This document shows positions 13,590 through 22,449 of a stretch of 29,237 nt of DNA, one piece after another. The stretch is from positions 1 to 29,237 of the forward strand of contig UQMD01000025.1 in assembly GCA_900542155.1 (NCBI GenBank). Reading direction: 5' to 3'. A program made the position numbers and the translations under genes. The stretch is from an uncultured Collinsella sp. Lineage in GTDB: Bacteria; Actinomycetota; Coriobacteriia; Coriobacteriales; Coriobacteriaceae. The first letter of the stretch is position 1, and each line of letters opens with the position of its first letter. Under the pieces are notes generated by a model. It made no database searches. It worked only from the letters and a program-made list of their open reading frames with translations, and was not told the DNA's origin.

Positions 13590-15536
13590 TTAGCTTTCGG
13601 AACGGTTGGCCGATGCCTGGGCGCGCTCGGCATTCCATGCAACAAGTGCCTCGTGGACCGCTTTGGCGACATCGGCCGGAACGCCTCGAACTTCTGCAAT
13701 CTCCTGCTCGCTGGCCGCGCGCAAACGCTTCATCGAGCCAAAATGGCGCATAATTGCACGTTTTCTGGTGGGCCCCACGCCTGGAACGTCGTCAAGCACC
13801 GAAACCGTCATAGCCTTATCGCGCAACTCGCGGTGGAACGTAATCGCAAATCGGTGGGATTCATCGCGAACCTGCTTGATCAGATAAAGCGAAGCGGAGC
13901 CGGTCGGCAGCACGACGGGAGTCTCGTCCCACGGCACGAAAACCTCCTCATCGGCCTTTGCCAAGCCACAAACTGGTATATCGAGGCCGAGTGCCTCAAG
14001 TTGCTTAATTGCAGCGGTCAATTGCGGCTTGCCGCCATCAACAACGAGCAAATCGGGGCGCGAGCCAAAGCGCTCGTCCGCCATGCGCTCGGGAGCATAG
14101 CGACGCCCCAGAACCTCGGACATCGATACGAAGTCGTTCGCCTCGTCCAATTCGGCCTGAATTTTAAAGCGACGATACTGGCCCTTGTCGGCACGGCCGT
14201 TGGTAAATACCACCATCGAAGCGACGGTAAAAGTGCCGTGCAGCGTCGAGATATCGAAGCACTCGATGCGCAACGGCGGCGCAGGCAGTGCCAGCGCACT
14301 TTCGAGCTCCAGAAGCGCCTGATTGGTGCGATCGTCAGCATACCCCGTGCGCATCATGTAGCGCATGAGGGCATGACGCGCATTTTTGGAAGCCATATCG
14401 AGCAGGCGGTGCTTTTCGCCGCGCTGCGGCCTATGGAGATGGCAAGAGCGCTCGCGCTTGCCCGCAAGCCACTCCCCCAACGCTTCGGCATCCTCAAGCT
14501 CGACAGAGAGATTGATCTCGGCTGGAATATCAGCCGTCTCGTCGTAATAGCGCTTAAGAAAGCCCGATTGAAGCTCTTCCTCGTCGACGTCCAGGCCTTT
14601 ATCGAGGATGAACTCACAAGTTCGAACCGTTCGGCCCTCGCGAACGACAAAGACACAGGCGGCAGAGATAGTCTCTTCGCGATAGAAGCCGATAACATCG
14701 ATATCGACGCTTGATGGAAAAACGACCTGTTGGCGATCGTCCAGACCCCTAATGACTTCCAGGCGACGCTTGACGCGCGCCGCACGCTCAAAATCGAGTG
14801 TCTCGGCTGCCTCCGTCATCTCGGACGTAAGCTCGTCGACGACATCCTTGCGATGACCCGACAAGAAACGTTCGACACGCTTGACGTTCTTGGCATAGTC
14901 GGCAGGGGAAATCGCGCCGACGCATGCGCCCGGCCCGCGCCCGACATGGTAGTCAAAGCAGGGACGCCCGTTTTGCGCGCAAATCATATTGACGATGTCT
15001 TCTTCGCCCTTATGAGATTCGACGATACGACGACAACGACGCCACTCCGCACAGGAAGCGGAGCAGATGGGGATAACCTTGCGTAGCGTATCGATGGTCT
15101 CACGCGCCGCACGGCTATCGGTATAGGGGCCAAAATAGCGCGTTCCCGGTTTATGACGCTCTCGCGTGTATTTGATTGCCGGAAACAAATCGCCCTTGGT
15201 GATGGCGATAAAGGGATAGCTTTTATCGTCTTTGAGATCGACGTTAAAGTACGGATGGTACTGGCCAATCAGATTGCGCTCGAGCACCAATGCCTCGTGC
15301 TCGGTCTCCACCACGATATAGTCAAAGCTCGCCACCAGCTGCATCATGAGCGGGATCTTTTGGCGCTCGTCCTGCAGCGTCACGTATTGACGCATACGAG
15401 CACGCAAGTTTTTTGCCTTGCCCACATAGATGACATCGCCCTTGGCATCTTTCCAAAGGTAGCAGCCAGGTTGCGTGGGAACGCGCGAAACCTGTTCGGC
15501 AAGTGTTGGAATGTTGTCGTGACCTGCCACGCGCAC
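13590..15536 (-). CDS. uvrC: Excinuclease ABC subunit C
   Basis: UvrC makes both incisions around a DNA lesion during nucleotide excision repair. The 648-residue protein has the GIY-YIG nuclease at the N-terminus (GCYLWKDAKGDVIYVGKAKN, about 24-43), a Cys-containing region near 150-165, a UVR motif around 215-250 (ETLDFERAARVKRRLEVI) for UvrB contact, the RNase H-like second nuclease (RIECFDISTLHGTFTVASMV, and LLVVDGGKPQL), and C-terminal helix-hairpin-helix motifs (DDVPGVGPTRKRAIMRHFGS). The murJ stop codon TAG directly abuts the GTG at 15536, so translation is probably coupled; a second GTG two codons later (15530), with AGG 5 bases upstream, is equally plausible. Confidence 0.96.
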   Translation of the reverse strand: MRVAGHDNIPTLAEQVSRVPTQPGCYLWKDAKGDVIYVGKAKNLRARMRQYVTLQDERQKIPLMMQLVASFDYIVVETEHEALVLERNLIGQYHPYFNVDLKDDKSYPFIAITKGDLFPAIKYTRERHKPGTRYFGPYTDSRAARETIDTLRKVIPICSASCAEWRRCRRIVESHKGEEDIVNMICAQNGRPCFDYHVGRGPGACVGAISPADYAKNVKRVERFLSGHRKDVVDELTSEMTEAAETLDFERAARVKRRLEVIRGLDDRQQVVFPSSVDIDVIGFYREETISAACVFVVREGRTVRTCEFILDKGLDVDEEELQSGFLKRYYDETADIPAEINLSVELEDAEALGEWLAGKRERSCHLHRPQRGEKHRLLDMASKNARHALMRYMMRTGYADDRTNQALLELESALALPAPPLRIECFDISTLHGTFTVASMVVFTNGRADKGQYRRFKIQAELDEANDFVSMSEVLGRRYAPERMADERFGSRPDLLVVDGGKPQLTAAIKQLEALGLDIPVCGLAKADEEVFVPWDETPVVLPTGSASLYLIKQVRDESHRFAITFHRELRDKAMTVSVLDDVPGVGPTRKRAIMRHFGSMKRLRAASEQEIAEVRGVPADVAKAVHEALVAWNAERAQASANRSES

Positions 15537-17840
15537 CTACTTGCGACGAAGCAGCGCCGAGACCTCGGGCATCTTAAAGACGAAGGCAAGACCAAAAGTT
15601 ACAGCAAGCGAGACGACGCCTGCAACACAAACGTAGCCCAGGGTAATTAGGATCGAGCTGCCAAGCACTCCGACAAAGTGCTCGAGTGCCCACATGACGC
15701 CGGCGCCCGCGGCAGCGCCCAAGCCACCGAACAGTAGGCCGAAGAAACCGCCGTGCAGGATAGACTTGACCTGAAGGCCATGCAGACGACGGCGCAGCCA
15801 CCACAGTGAGCATCCGACCAAGACCACGTAGTCAACGACGTACGAAAGCGCAATTGCCGGCATACCGTAGCCCAGCACCACGCCAAACAACAGCACCGAA
15901 CCGGCCTGACCGATAGCGGAGTACAGGCAATAGCGGCTATAAGGTTTCATATCGAGCAGGGCCGAGAAGCTCTTCTGCATCAGCACGACCACGCCGTAGA
16001 GCGGCAGGGAAAGTGCCAGATAGATAAGGAACTCCGACACCAGCGCCACACCGGATTCATCGAACTTGCCGGCGCAGTAGATCATGTTGAGCGGACGAGC
16101 GAAGACGATCAGGTACAGCGCAAACGGAATCAGGAAAAAGAGCATCTGAGCGACACCGCGCGAAATGCCCGTGCGAACGCTGTCGTAATCCTTCTCCTGT
16201 GCATCGTGAGAGAGTTCGGTATAGAGTGCCGTCGAAAGCGAGGCGGCGATCAGCGCATAGGGCAGCGTGTACCACAGGCGCGCATATGCGATGACGGAAG
16301 GGCCGGTCTCGGGCTGCACCACCAGCGCGGCGGCATTGGTAATGGAGGTCGAGACAAACATGCATACCGTGGCGAGCAGCGTCGGGATACCAAGCGCAAT
16401 CGTCTGTCGCAGCGCGGGGTCCTTAAAGTCGATATGGATATGAGGATGCACGCCATGCTTGCCAAGCGCGGGAATCTGGCAGGCCATCTGGACAAAGACG
16501 CCGAGGGTCGTGCCAGCTGCGATCAAGATAATACCGGCCTGCTCGCCAAATTGTGCAGACACGGGAGCAAAGCCCATAAAGCTGGCGATGACGATGACAT
16601 TGTTGAGAACCGGGGCAAACGTCGACCAGAAGTAGTCGCGGTGTGCGTTGAGAACGCCCGAAAACACCGAGCCCAAGCCATAAAACAGAATTTGGATAGC
16701 AAAGAAGCGGAACATGAACGCAGCGGTATCCATGCTGCCGCCATCGCCCGAAAGGAACGACTGCGTCCAAATAAAGCCGGGAGCAAACACGGTGCCCAGC
16801 AGCGAGATGCCGCCCAGCAGCAGAAGCAGAATACCGAGCAGGTTGCCGACATACTCGTTCGATGCCTCGCGGCCCTGCTCGCGCCTCACACCCATATACA
16901 CCGGCAAAAACGCGGTAACGAGCATGCCGCCCATCACGAGCTCGTAGAGCATGTTGGGCAGGTTGTTGGCAACCTGATAGGAGGACGAGAGCAGCGACAT
17001 GCCGATGGCGGCCGCCATGGCCCACGTGCGGATAAACCCGGTGACGCGCGACACGATGGTCAGCACGGTCATGAGGCCAGCAGAACGACCAACCGTGGAG
17101 TAGTCCGACGAACCCATATCGTCTACGTCGTCCTGAGAGTCCTCATGAACCTCATCTTGTGGCAGCAAATCGTCCACGAGGGCAAAGGAGCCGGTCATCG
17201 CAAAGGGATCGTCAACCAAAACGGCGTCATCAGCAGGTGCGGCGTCATCGCTGTTCGGCATGTTGTTACCGGATACGGCATCACCATCGAATATGGCGTG
17301 GTCGCCAAACACCGTGTCAACTTCTTTGGCGGCGACGGTTCGGGCAGAAAACGACAGAGGATCCCAGTCGTCATCACCGTCGATGGCCACGCCCTCGATG
17401 GGATCGGTCGAACCAAGCGGCGACCATTCGTCATCCGAAAGAAGCGGTTCGCCATCATCATGAGCCGCGGGTTTGGCGGAACGAGCGGCAGGAGCGCTCT
17501 GCGGCGTGCTCTTTCCCTGGGCCGCCATCAAAAACACCGCCGTCTCATCGGGACGCGGCGCACGAGGAGCCTCAGAGGCGGTCGGCATCACGCTGGCGCT
17601 CGATTGAGCGGCGGCCAAAAAGACGGCCGTCTCATCGGGACGAGCCGAAGAAAGAACCGTACGGGGAAGCGCCGTGCCGGCACCGGCGGCACGCAAGTAC
17701 ACGGCCGTCTCGCCCGGGTCAGCGGCAGCAGACCAGGCGTTTCGAATCTCGTTATCGATCGAAGCGGCCTCGGGCGCGGGCGCCTGAGGAGCCGACCCTT
17801 TTGCAAAGTGAGCGCCGGACTTTGGTTCTTCCTGCGGCAT
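15537..17840 (-). CDS. murJ: Lipid II flippase MurJ (MviN family) with a long acidic N-terminal tail bearing ETAV[FY]L repeats
   Basis: Moves lipid II across the membrane for peptidoglycan synthesis. Residues about 252-767 are the MviN/MurJ core with around 14 hydrophobic segments; family markers are VSRVTGFIRTWAMA (263-276), NNLPNMLYELVMGGMLVTAF and VNARRDY-like VLNAHRDYFWSTFAPVLNN. The first ~250 residues are a predicted disordered, Asp/Ala/Pro-rich cytoplasmic extension. It holds three repeats around Thr45, Thr71 and Thr100 (GETAVYL, DETAVFL, DETAVFL) and a paired DDEWSPL / DDDWDPL element at 136-162. These resemble kinase-phosphorylated FHA-docking motifs. In mycobacteria the MviN homologue is controlled by PknB phosphorylation and FhaA binding. 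The ATG lies 3 bases after the ybaK stop with GAGG upstream. Confidence 0.93.
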   Translation of the reverse strand: MPQEEPKSGAHFAKGSAPQAPAPEAASIDNEIRNAWSAAADPGETAVYLRAAGAGTALPRTVLSSARPDETAVFLAAAQSSASVMPTASEAPRAPRPDETAVFLMAAQGKSTPQSAPAARSAKPAAHDDGEPLLSDDEWSPLGSTDPIEGVAIDGDDDWDPLSFSARTVAAKEVDTVFGDHAIFDGDAVSGNNMPNSDDAAPADDAVLVDDPFAMTGSFALVDDLLPQDEVHEDSQDDVDDMGSSDYSTVGRSAGLMTVLTIVSRVTGFIRTWAMAAAIGMSLLSSSYQVANNLPNMLYELVMGGMLVTAFLPVYMGVRREQGREASNEYVGNLLGILLLLLGGISLLGTVFAPGFIWTQSFLSGDGGSMDTAAFMFRFFAIQILFYGLGSVFSGVLNAHRDYFWSTFAPVLNNVIVIASFMGFAPVSAQFGEQAGIILIAAGTTLGVFVQMACQIPALGKHGVHPHIHIDFKDPALRQTIALGIPTLLATVCMFVSTSITNAAALVVQPETGPSVIAYARLWYTLPYALIAASLSTALYTELSHDAQEKDYDSVRTGISRGVAQMLFFLIPFALYLIVFARPLNMIYCAGKFDESGVALVSEFLIYLALSLPLYGVVVLMQKSFSALLDMKPYSRYCLYSAIGQAGSVLLFGVVLGYGMPAIALSYVVDYVVLVGCSLWWLRRRLHGLQVKSILHGGFFGLLFGGLGAAAGAGVMWALEHFVGVLGSSILITLGYVCVAGVVSLAVTFGLAFVFKMPEVSALLRRK

Positions 17841-17843
17841 CGC

Positions 17844-18344
17844 TCAGTCCTCTCTCGTGATCGGGGCAACCGTCGCCCCGCAAAATGCAACTAAGTCATC
17901 GGGAGCAAGCTCAAGCTGATAGCCGCGCTTGCCACCCGAGATAAAAATGGTATCCCAAAGGACGCATGTCTCATCGATCAGCGTCCGGAAGCGTTTTTTC
18001 ATACCGACCGGGCTGCAACCGCCGCGGACATACCCCGTCGCGGCAAGCAAATCTTTGACATGCATCATGGTCAGCGACTTTTCGCCTGCGGCGCGCGCGG
18101 CGGCCTTGAGGTCGAGCTCGTCGGCAACAGGAATGCAGCACACGACATGGTCGTTGGACGGCGTCGTGCAGACCAGGGTCTTAAATCCCTGACCGGGCTC
18201 CTCGCCAAGCTGCTCGGAAATCGCGACGCCCAGACCTGACGATTCATCGCCACCGTCTTCGTACGTATGGAGAACATAGGAGATGCCGGCGCTTTCCAGC
18301 TCGCGCATCGCATTGGTTTTTGGCGTCTTAACAGCCTTTGCCAT
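17844..18344 (-). CDS. ybaK: YbaK/EbsC-family aminoacyl-tRNA deacylase (Cys-tRNA(Pro) deacylase type)
   Basis: Predicted to hydrolyse mischarged tRNA, typically Cys-tRNA(Pro), in the cytoplasm. The 166-residue protein has the family layout: KTNAMRELESAGISYVLHTY at the N-terminus, a substrate region KTLVCTTPSNDHVVCCIPV that holds the probable essential Lys, EKSLTMMHVKDLLAATGYVRGGCSP with the characteristic GYVRGGCSP turn, and FISGGKRGYQLELAPDDLV near the end. I choose ATG 18344, which has AAAGGA about 7 bases upstream and a TATACT -10 box about 40 bases upstream; a reading to 18422 would run into the promoter. It is the first gene of the ybaK-murJ-uvrC operon. Exact tRNA specificity cannot be read from sequence. 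Confidence 0.9.
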   Translation of the reverse strand: MAKAVKTPKTNAMRELESAGISYVLHTYEDGGDESSGLGVAISEQLGEEPGQGFKTLVCTTPSNDHVVCCIPVADELDLKAAARAAGEKSLTMMHVKDLLAATGYVRGGCSPVGMKKRFRTLIDETCVLWDTIFISGGKRGYQLELAPDDLVAFCGATVAPITRED

Positions 18345-18381
18345 GGCACATCCTTTCCCTCGCAGAGCGACACAAAAATTA

Positions 18382-18387
18382 AGTATA
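18382..18387 (-). promoter_or_regulatory. Candidate -10 box of the ybaK-murJ-uvrC operon
   Basis: Minus-strand TATACT, about 38 bases before the ybaK ATG, in an AT-rich pocket. The -35 position 17 bases upstream (GGCATA) is a poor match. The position fits a short leader. Confidence 0.45.
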
Positions 18388-18426
18388 GGGCCAATTCCGC
18401 CGCATATGCCATCTCGACACACAGAA

Positions 18427-18457
18427 GCGCCACCGAATCAGAAGGAATCGGTGGCGC
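18427..18457 (-). terminator. Hairpin terminator after uvrA
   Basis: GCGCCACCGA (18427-18436) pairs perfectly with TCGGTGGCGC (18448-18457) around an 11-base loop. On the minus strand it is followed by TTCTGTGTGTC, only moderately T-rich. It lies about 20 bases after the uvrA stop and just before the ybaK promoter. Confidence 0.7.
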
Positions 18458-18477
18458 GTCGGTACTACAACGTCTCT

Positions 18478-21357
18478 TTACTGCGCGTCGAGCTGCACCT
18501 GACGCTCACGGTCACGCTTAAGCAGCGGCGCCAAGAACTTGCCCGTGTAGCTCTGCGAACATGCCGCGACTTGCTCCGGCGTGCCTGAAACCACGACGGT
18601 TCCGCCTCCATTGCCGCCCTCGGGGCCCATATCGATCAGGCGGTCGGCAACCTTGATGACATCAAGGTTGTGCTCGATCACCAGAACCGTGTTGCCCGCA
18701 TCGACCAGGCGCTGCAACACGTCGAGCAGCTGGCGAACATCCTCAAAATGAAGGCCGGTTGTGGGCTCGTCCAAAATGTAGAACGTCTTGCCTGTCTGAC
18801 GACGATGGAGCTCCTTGGCGAGCTTCACGCGCTGCGCCTCGCCGCCCGAAAGCGTCGTAGCGGGCTGGCCCAAGCTCACGTAGCCCAGACCCACGTCATA
18901 TAGGGTCTGCAGTTTGCGCTTAATCTGCGGGATATTCCCAAAGAAAGCCAGCGCTTCGGTGACACTCATGTCGAGCACGTCCGAGATTGTCTTGCCGCGG
19001 TAGGTAACCTCGAGTGTCTCGCGGTTATAACGCTTGCCGCCACATACCTCACAGGGGACATAGATATCGGGAAGAAAGTGCATCTCGATCTTGATCTGGC
19101 CATCGCCCTTGCACGCCTCACAGCGACCGCCGCTTACGTTAAAGGAGAAACGTCCCGGCGAGTAGCCGCGCGCCTTCGACTCCGGCGTGCTTGCAAATAG
19201 CGCACGCAGATCATCCCACAGGCCAATATAGGTCGCAGGGTTCGAACGCGGCGTACGACCGATCGGTGACTGGTCGATATCGATTACCTTATCGATGCAC
19301 TCGATGCCCTCAATCTTCTTGTACGGCCCCACGGGACGCGTCGAACGATGGATGGCATTCGTGAGCGCGGGCGCAATCGTATCGGTGACCAGGGAGCTCT
19401 TGCCCGATCCCGAAACACCGGTAACGACCGTGAGCGTACCGAACTCAATCTTGGCGGTAACGTTTTTGAGGTTGTTAGCGCGGGCACCCGTGATCTTAAG
19501 ACAGCCGCGGCCGGGCTTGCGGCGCTCATCGGGCACGCGAATCATCCGCTTGCCGGTCAAATAGGCACCCGTCATGGAATCGGGGCACGCCATGATATCG
19601 GCAGGCGTTCCCGCGGCGACCACGTGTCCGCCGTTAACGCCCGCACCGGGACCCATATCGATTACGTAGTCGGCAGCGCGAATTGTATCTTCGTCGTGCT
19701 CGACGACGATAACGGTATTACCGATATCGCGCAAGCGCTCGAGCGTCTTGATCAGGCGCTCGTTATCGCGTTGGTGAAGGCCGATCGACGGCTCGTCCAG
19801 AATGTACAGAACGCCCATGAGGCCGGCGCCAATCTGCGTTGCCAGGCGAATACGCTGGGCCTCGCCGCCGGAAAGCGTCGCCGAGGCGCGATCGAGCGTC
19901 AGATAGTCGAGTCCGACATCGACCAGAAAACGCAGGCGCTCCAGGATCTCCTTGACGATGCGCCCGCCGATAAACTGCTGACGCTCGGTAAGCTCCAGGC
20001 CCTCAAAAAACTCGAGCGACTCGCGACACGACAGGCAGCAGACATCGTAAATGGACTTGCCGCCCACGGTGACGGCAAGCATCTCGGGACGCAGGCGAGC
20101 ACCGTGACAGCTCGAGCATGGCTCTTCGCGAATATATTTCTCCAGGCGAGCCCTGGTGTTCTCGTTCGTCGTCTCGTTGTAGCGCTCATACAGGATGTTG
20201 CGCACGCCCGAGAACTTAGTGTCCCACTGGCTGCGACGCCCATCGAGCTTTTGATAGTCGACCGAAATCTTCGTGTCGCCCATGCCATCCAAAAACGCAC
20301 GACGCACCCGCGGGGGCAGGTCCTCCCATGGCGTATCGGCGCTCACCTTAAAGTGTTTGCAGACCGCAGCAAAAATCTGCGGATAATAGTTGGAATTGCC
20401 GAACAGGCTGCCAAAGACTCCGTCGGCAATCGACTTTGAGGGGTCTTCAATCAGCGCCTCGGCATCGACTGTCTTTTTAAAGCCCAGGCCATCGCACTCG
20501 GGACATGCGCCATAGGGCGCGTTGAACGAGAAATCGCGCGGCTGCAGGTCGTCGATGGAATGCCCGTGCTCCGGGCACGCCAGCGCCAGCGAATACTCCA
20601 GCAGCTCGCCCTCGGTTCCCTCGGGAGCGTCGCGGTCGGGCAGCATGTACACGTTCACGTTACCGTGCGCCAGTGCCGTCGCCTGCTCAACGGACTCGGC
20701 AATGCGACCCAGGGAGTTCTCTCGAATCACGATACGGTCGACCACGACCTCAATGTCGTGTTTGAACTTCTTATCCAGGTCGATTGGGTCGTCAAGCGAG
20801 CGCACCTCGCCGTCGACGCGCACGCGGCTAAAGCCCTCCGCACGCAGGTCCTCAAACAGCTTGGCATATTCGCCCTTGCGTCCACGAACCACCGGCGCCA
20901 AAACAAAAGCGCGACGACCCTCCCCCGCCGCCAGCACCTTATCGGCGACCTGATCGGTCGTCTGACGCTCAATGACACGACCGCACTCAGGACAGTGCGG
21001 CGTTCCCACGCGAGCAAACAGCAGACGCAGATAGTCGTAAATCTCGGTTACGGTGCCCACCGTCGAGCGTGGGTTTTTGGACGTCGTCTTCTGATCGATC
21101 GACACAGCCGGCGACAGACCGTCAATCGAGTCCAGATCGGGCTTGTCCATCTGGCCCAAAAACTGACGCGCATAGCTCGAAAGGCTCTCGACATAACGGC
21201 GCTGGCCCTCGGCATAGATGGTATCGAACGCCAGCGAGCTCTTGCCCGATCCGGAAAGACCGGTTATGACCACGAGCTGGTCACGCGGAATGGAAACATC
21301 GATATCGCGCAGGTTATGCTCGCGCGCGCCGCGAATAACGATAGAAGAATCAGACAT
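18478..21357 (-). CDS. uvrA: Excinuclease ABC subunit A
   Basis: Damage-recognition ATPase of nucleotide excision repair, which loads UvrB. The 959-residue protein has the first Walker A GLSGSGKSS (33-41), the SSYARQFLGQMDKPD block, an N-terminal zinc module using Cys pairs such as CPEHGH and CPECDGLG, a CSSCHGARL motif, the first ABC signature LSGGEAQRIRLATQIG with DEPSIGLHQRDN, the second Walker A GVSGSGKSS, the second zinc finger with CEACKGDG and CEVCGGKRY, and the second signature LSGGEAQRVKLAKEL with DEPTTGLH. AAGGAG 5 bases before the ATG fixes the start. It is a single-gene transcript diverging from mrp, with a LexA-box-like site upstream. Confidence 0.98.
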   Translation of the reverse strand: MSDSSIVIRGAREHNLRDIDVSIPRDQLVVITGLSGSGKSSLAFDTIYAEGQRRYVESLSSYARQFLGQMDKPDLDSIDGLSPAVSIDQKTTSKNPRSTVGTVTEIYDYLRLLFARVGTPHCPECGRVIERQTTDQVADKVLAAGEGRRAFVLAPVVRGRKGEYAKLFEDLRAEGFSRVRVDGEVRSLDDPIDLDKKFKHDIEVVVDRIVIRENSLGRIAESVEQATALAHGNVNVYMLPDRDAPEGTEGELLEYSLALACPEHGHSIDDLQPRDFSFNAPYGACPECDGLGFKKTVDAEALIEDPSKSIADGVFGSLFGNSNYYPQIFAAVCKHFKVSADTPWEDLPPRVRRAFLDGMGDTKISVDYQKLDGRRSQWDTKFSGVRNILYERYNETTNENTRARLEKYIREEPCSSCHGARLRPEMLAVTVGGKSIYDVCCLSCRESLEFFEGLELTERQQFIGGRIVKEILERLRFLVDVGLDYLTLDRASATLSGGEAQRIRLATQIGAGLMGVLYILDEPSIGLHQRDNERLIKTLERLRDIGNTVIVVEHDEDTIRAADYVIDMGPGAGVNGGHVVAAGTPADIMACPDSMTGAYLTGKRMIRVPDERRKPGRGCLKITGARANNLKNVTAKIEFGTLTVVTGVSGSGKSSLVTDTIAPALTNAIHRSTRPVGPYKKIEGIECIDKVIDIDQSPIGRTPRSNPATYIGLWDDLRALFASTPESKARGYSPGRFSFNVSGGRCEACKGDGQIKIEMHFLPDIYVPCEVCGGKRYNRETLEVTYRGKTISDVLDMSVTEALAFFGNIPQIKRKLQTLYDVGLGYVSLGQPATTLSGGEAQRVKLAKELHRRQTGKTFYILDEPTTGLHFEDVRQLLDVLQRLVDAGNTVLVIEHNLDVIKVADRLIDMGPEGGNGGGTVVVSGTPEQVAACSQSYTGKFLAPLLKRDRERQVQLDAQ

Positions 21358-21418
21358 GGAAGCTCCTTGCCTCCTACAACTTCAAATCACACTGACGATG
21401 AGTTTAGCGCACTCGACG

Positions 21419-21432
21419 CGCACAGATGTTCG
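21419..21432 (-). promoter_or_regulatory. Candidate LexA (SOS) box upstream of uvrA
   Basis: Minus-strand CGAACATCTGTGCG matches the Gram-positive SOS consensus CGAAC-N4-GTTCG at 9 of 10 fixed positions. It lies 62 bases before the uvrA ATG, a plausible operator position. uvrA is SOS-regulated in many bacteria. A single 9/10 match could be chance. Confidence 0.4.
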
Positions 21433-21531
21433 TAATACAAGATTCCCAGACCTTTTGCGTTGCCTGACGCCGCAGACTGCACGCTCGGACCGTACTTTCG
21501 AATACCGTCGATCACCTACCACGCATCATGA

Positions 21532-21561
21532 ATGACTCCCGCTCGCAAACGAGGGTACAAT
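21532..21561 (+). promoter_or_regulatory. Candidate promoter of the mrp operon
   Basis: ATGACT (21532-21537), an 18-base spacer and TACAAT (21556-21561), giving a leader of about 50 bases before the mrp ATG. The leader contains a small TGGGA/TCCCA hairpin at 21580-21595. Confidence 0.5.
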
Positions 21562-21618
21562 GACGCTCGTGTCACATCGTGGGATCCTGGTCCCAATATC
21601 ATTCATAAGGAGTCTTAC

Positions 21619-22449
21619 ATGGGTTGCGAGCACGCACAGGCAGCCGGCGGGCAAACGTCGCCGTCGCAATTTGAGGAGAATACGCTGTCCGAGGTCAAGC
21701 GCGTTATCGCCGTGCTTTCCGGCAAGGGCGGCGTCGGCAAGTCATTCGTCACCGGCGCCATCGCCACGGAGCTTTCCCGCCACGGTCACAAGGTCGGCGT
21801 CCTCGATGCCGATATTACCGGCCCCTCTATCCCTAAGATGTTCGGCATGAGCGGACGTCACGTCCATGCCCTCGGCAACCTTATGCTTCCCGAAATCTCC
21901 GAGCACGGCGTTAAGGTTATGAGCTCTAACCTGCTACTCCAAAACGAAACCGACCCCGTCCTCTGGCGCGGTCCGGTTATCGCGGGTGCCATCAGGCAGT
22001 TCTGGAGCGAAACCTCATGGGGCCCCATCGACTACCTGCTGGTCGACATGCCTCCGGGAACGGGCGACGTCGCCCTCACCGTCTTCCAGTCGCTGCCCGT
22101 CGATGGCATCGTCATCGTCACGAGCCCGCAGGATCTGGTCTCGATGATCGTCGCCAAGGCGGTCAACATGGCCGAGAAGATGAACGTCCCCATTCTGGGA
22201 ATCGTCGAAAACATGAGCTATATCGAGTGCCCCGATTGCGGCAAGAAGATCGAAGTCTTTGGCAAGAGCAAGCTCCCCGAGGTCGCCGAGCGTTACAACC
22301 TCGAGATCCTAGGGCAGCTTCCCATCAATCCGGCACTCGCCGAGGCTTGCGATAAGGGCGAGGTTGAGACCGCACTGCCCGCACACATGCTGCCCCAGGC
22401 CGTCTCTGCCGTCGAGGCCATTGCCCCGCACGAGACCGCCGAGGCCTAA
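21619..22449 (+). CDS. mrp: Mrp/NBP35 (ApbC)-family ATP-binding iron-sulfur carrier protein
   Basis: Cytoplasmic P-loop NTPase thought to hold and hand over Fe-S clusters. The 276-residue protein has the deviant Walker A GKGGVGKS (35-42), VLDADITGPSIPKMFG (61-76), the LVDMPPGTGD block (141-150), and the cluster-binding CPDC (Cys204 and Cys207) in a bridging position between monomers. The start is ATG 21619 with AAGGAG and 6-base spacing. A longer frame back to 21532 overlaps the promoter and lacks family similarity. It has a single Cys near the N-terminus (MGCEH) rather than the Cys-rich leader of many anaerobe homologues. Its TAA directly abuts the GTG of the next gene, so expression is coupled to a flavoprotein. 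Confidence 0.95.
   Translation: MGCEHAQAAGGQTSPSQFEENTLSEVKRVIAVLSGKGGVGKSFVTGAIATELSRHGHKVGVLDADITGPSIPKMFGMSGRHVHALGNLMLPEISEHGVKVMSSNLLLQNETDPVLWRGPVIAGAIRQFWSETSWGPIDYLLVDMPPGTGDVALTVFQSLPVDGIVIVTSPQDLVSMIVAKAVNMAEKMNVPILGIVENMSYIECPDCGKKIEVFGKSKLPEVAERYNLEILGQLPINPALAEACDKGEVETALPAHMLPQAVSAVEAIAPHETAEA

Noticed and set aside
21532..21618. N-terminal extension of Mrp
   Set aside because: It overlaps the candidate promoter and leader; the ATG at 21619 has a strong ribosome site.
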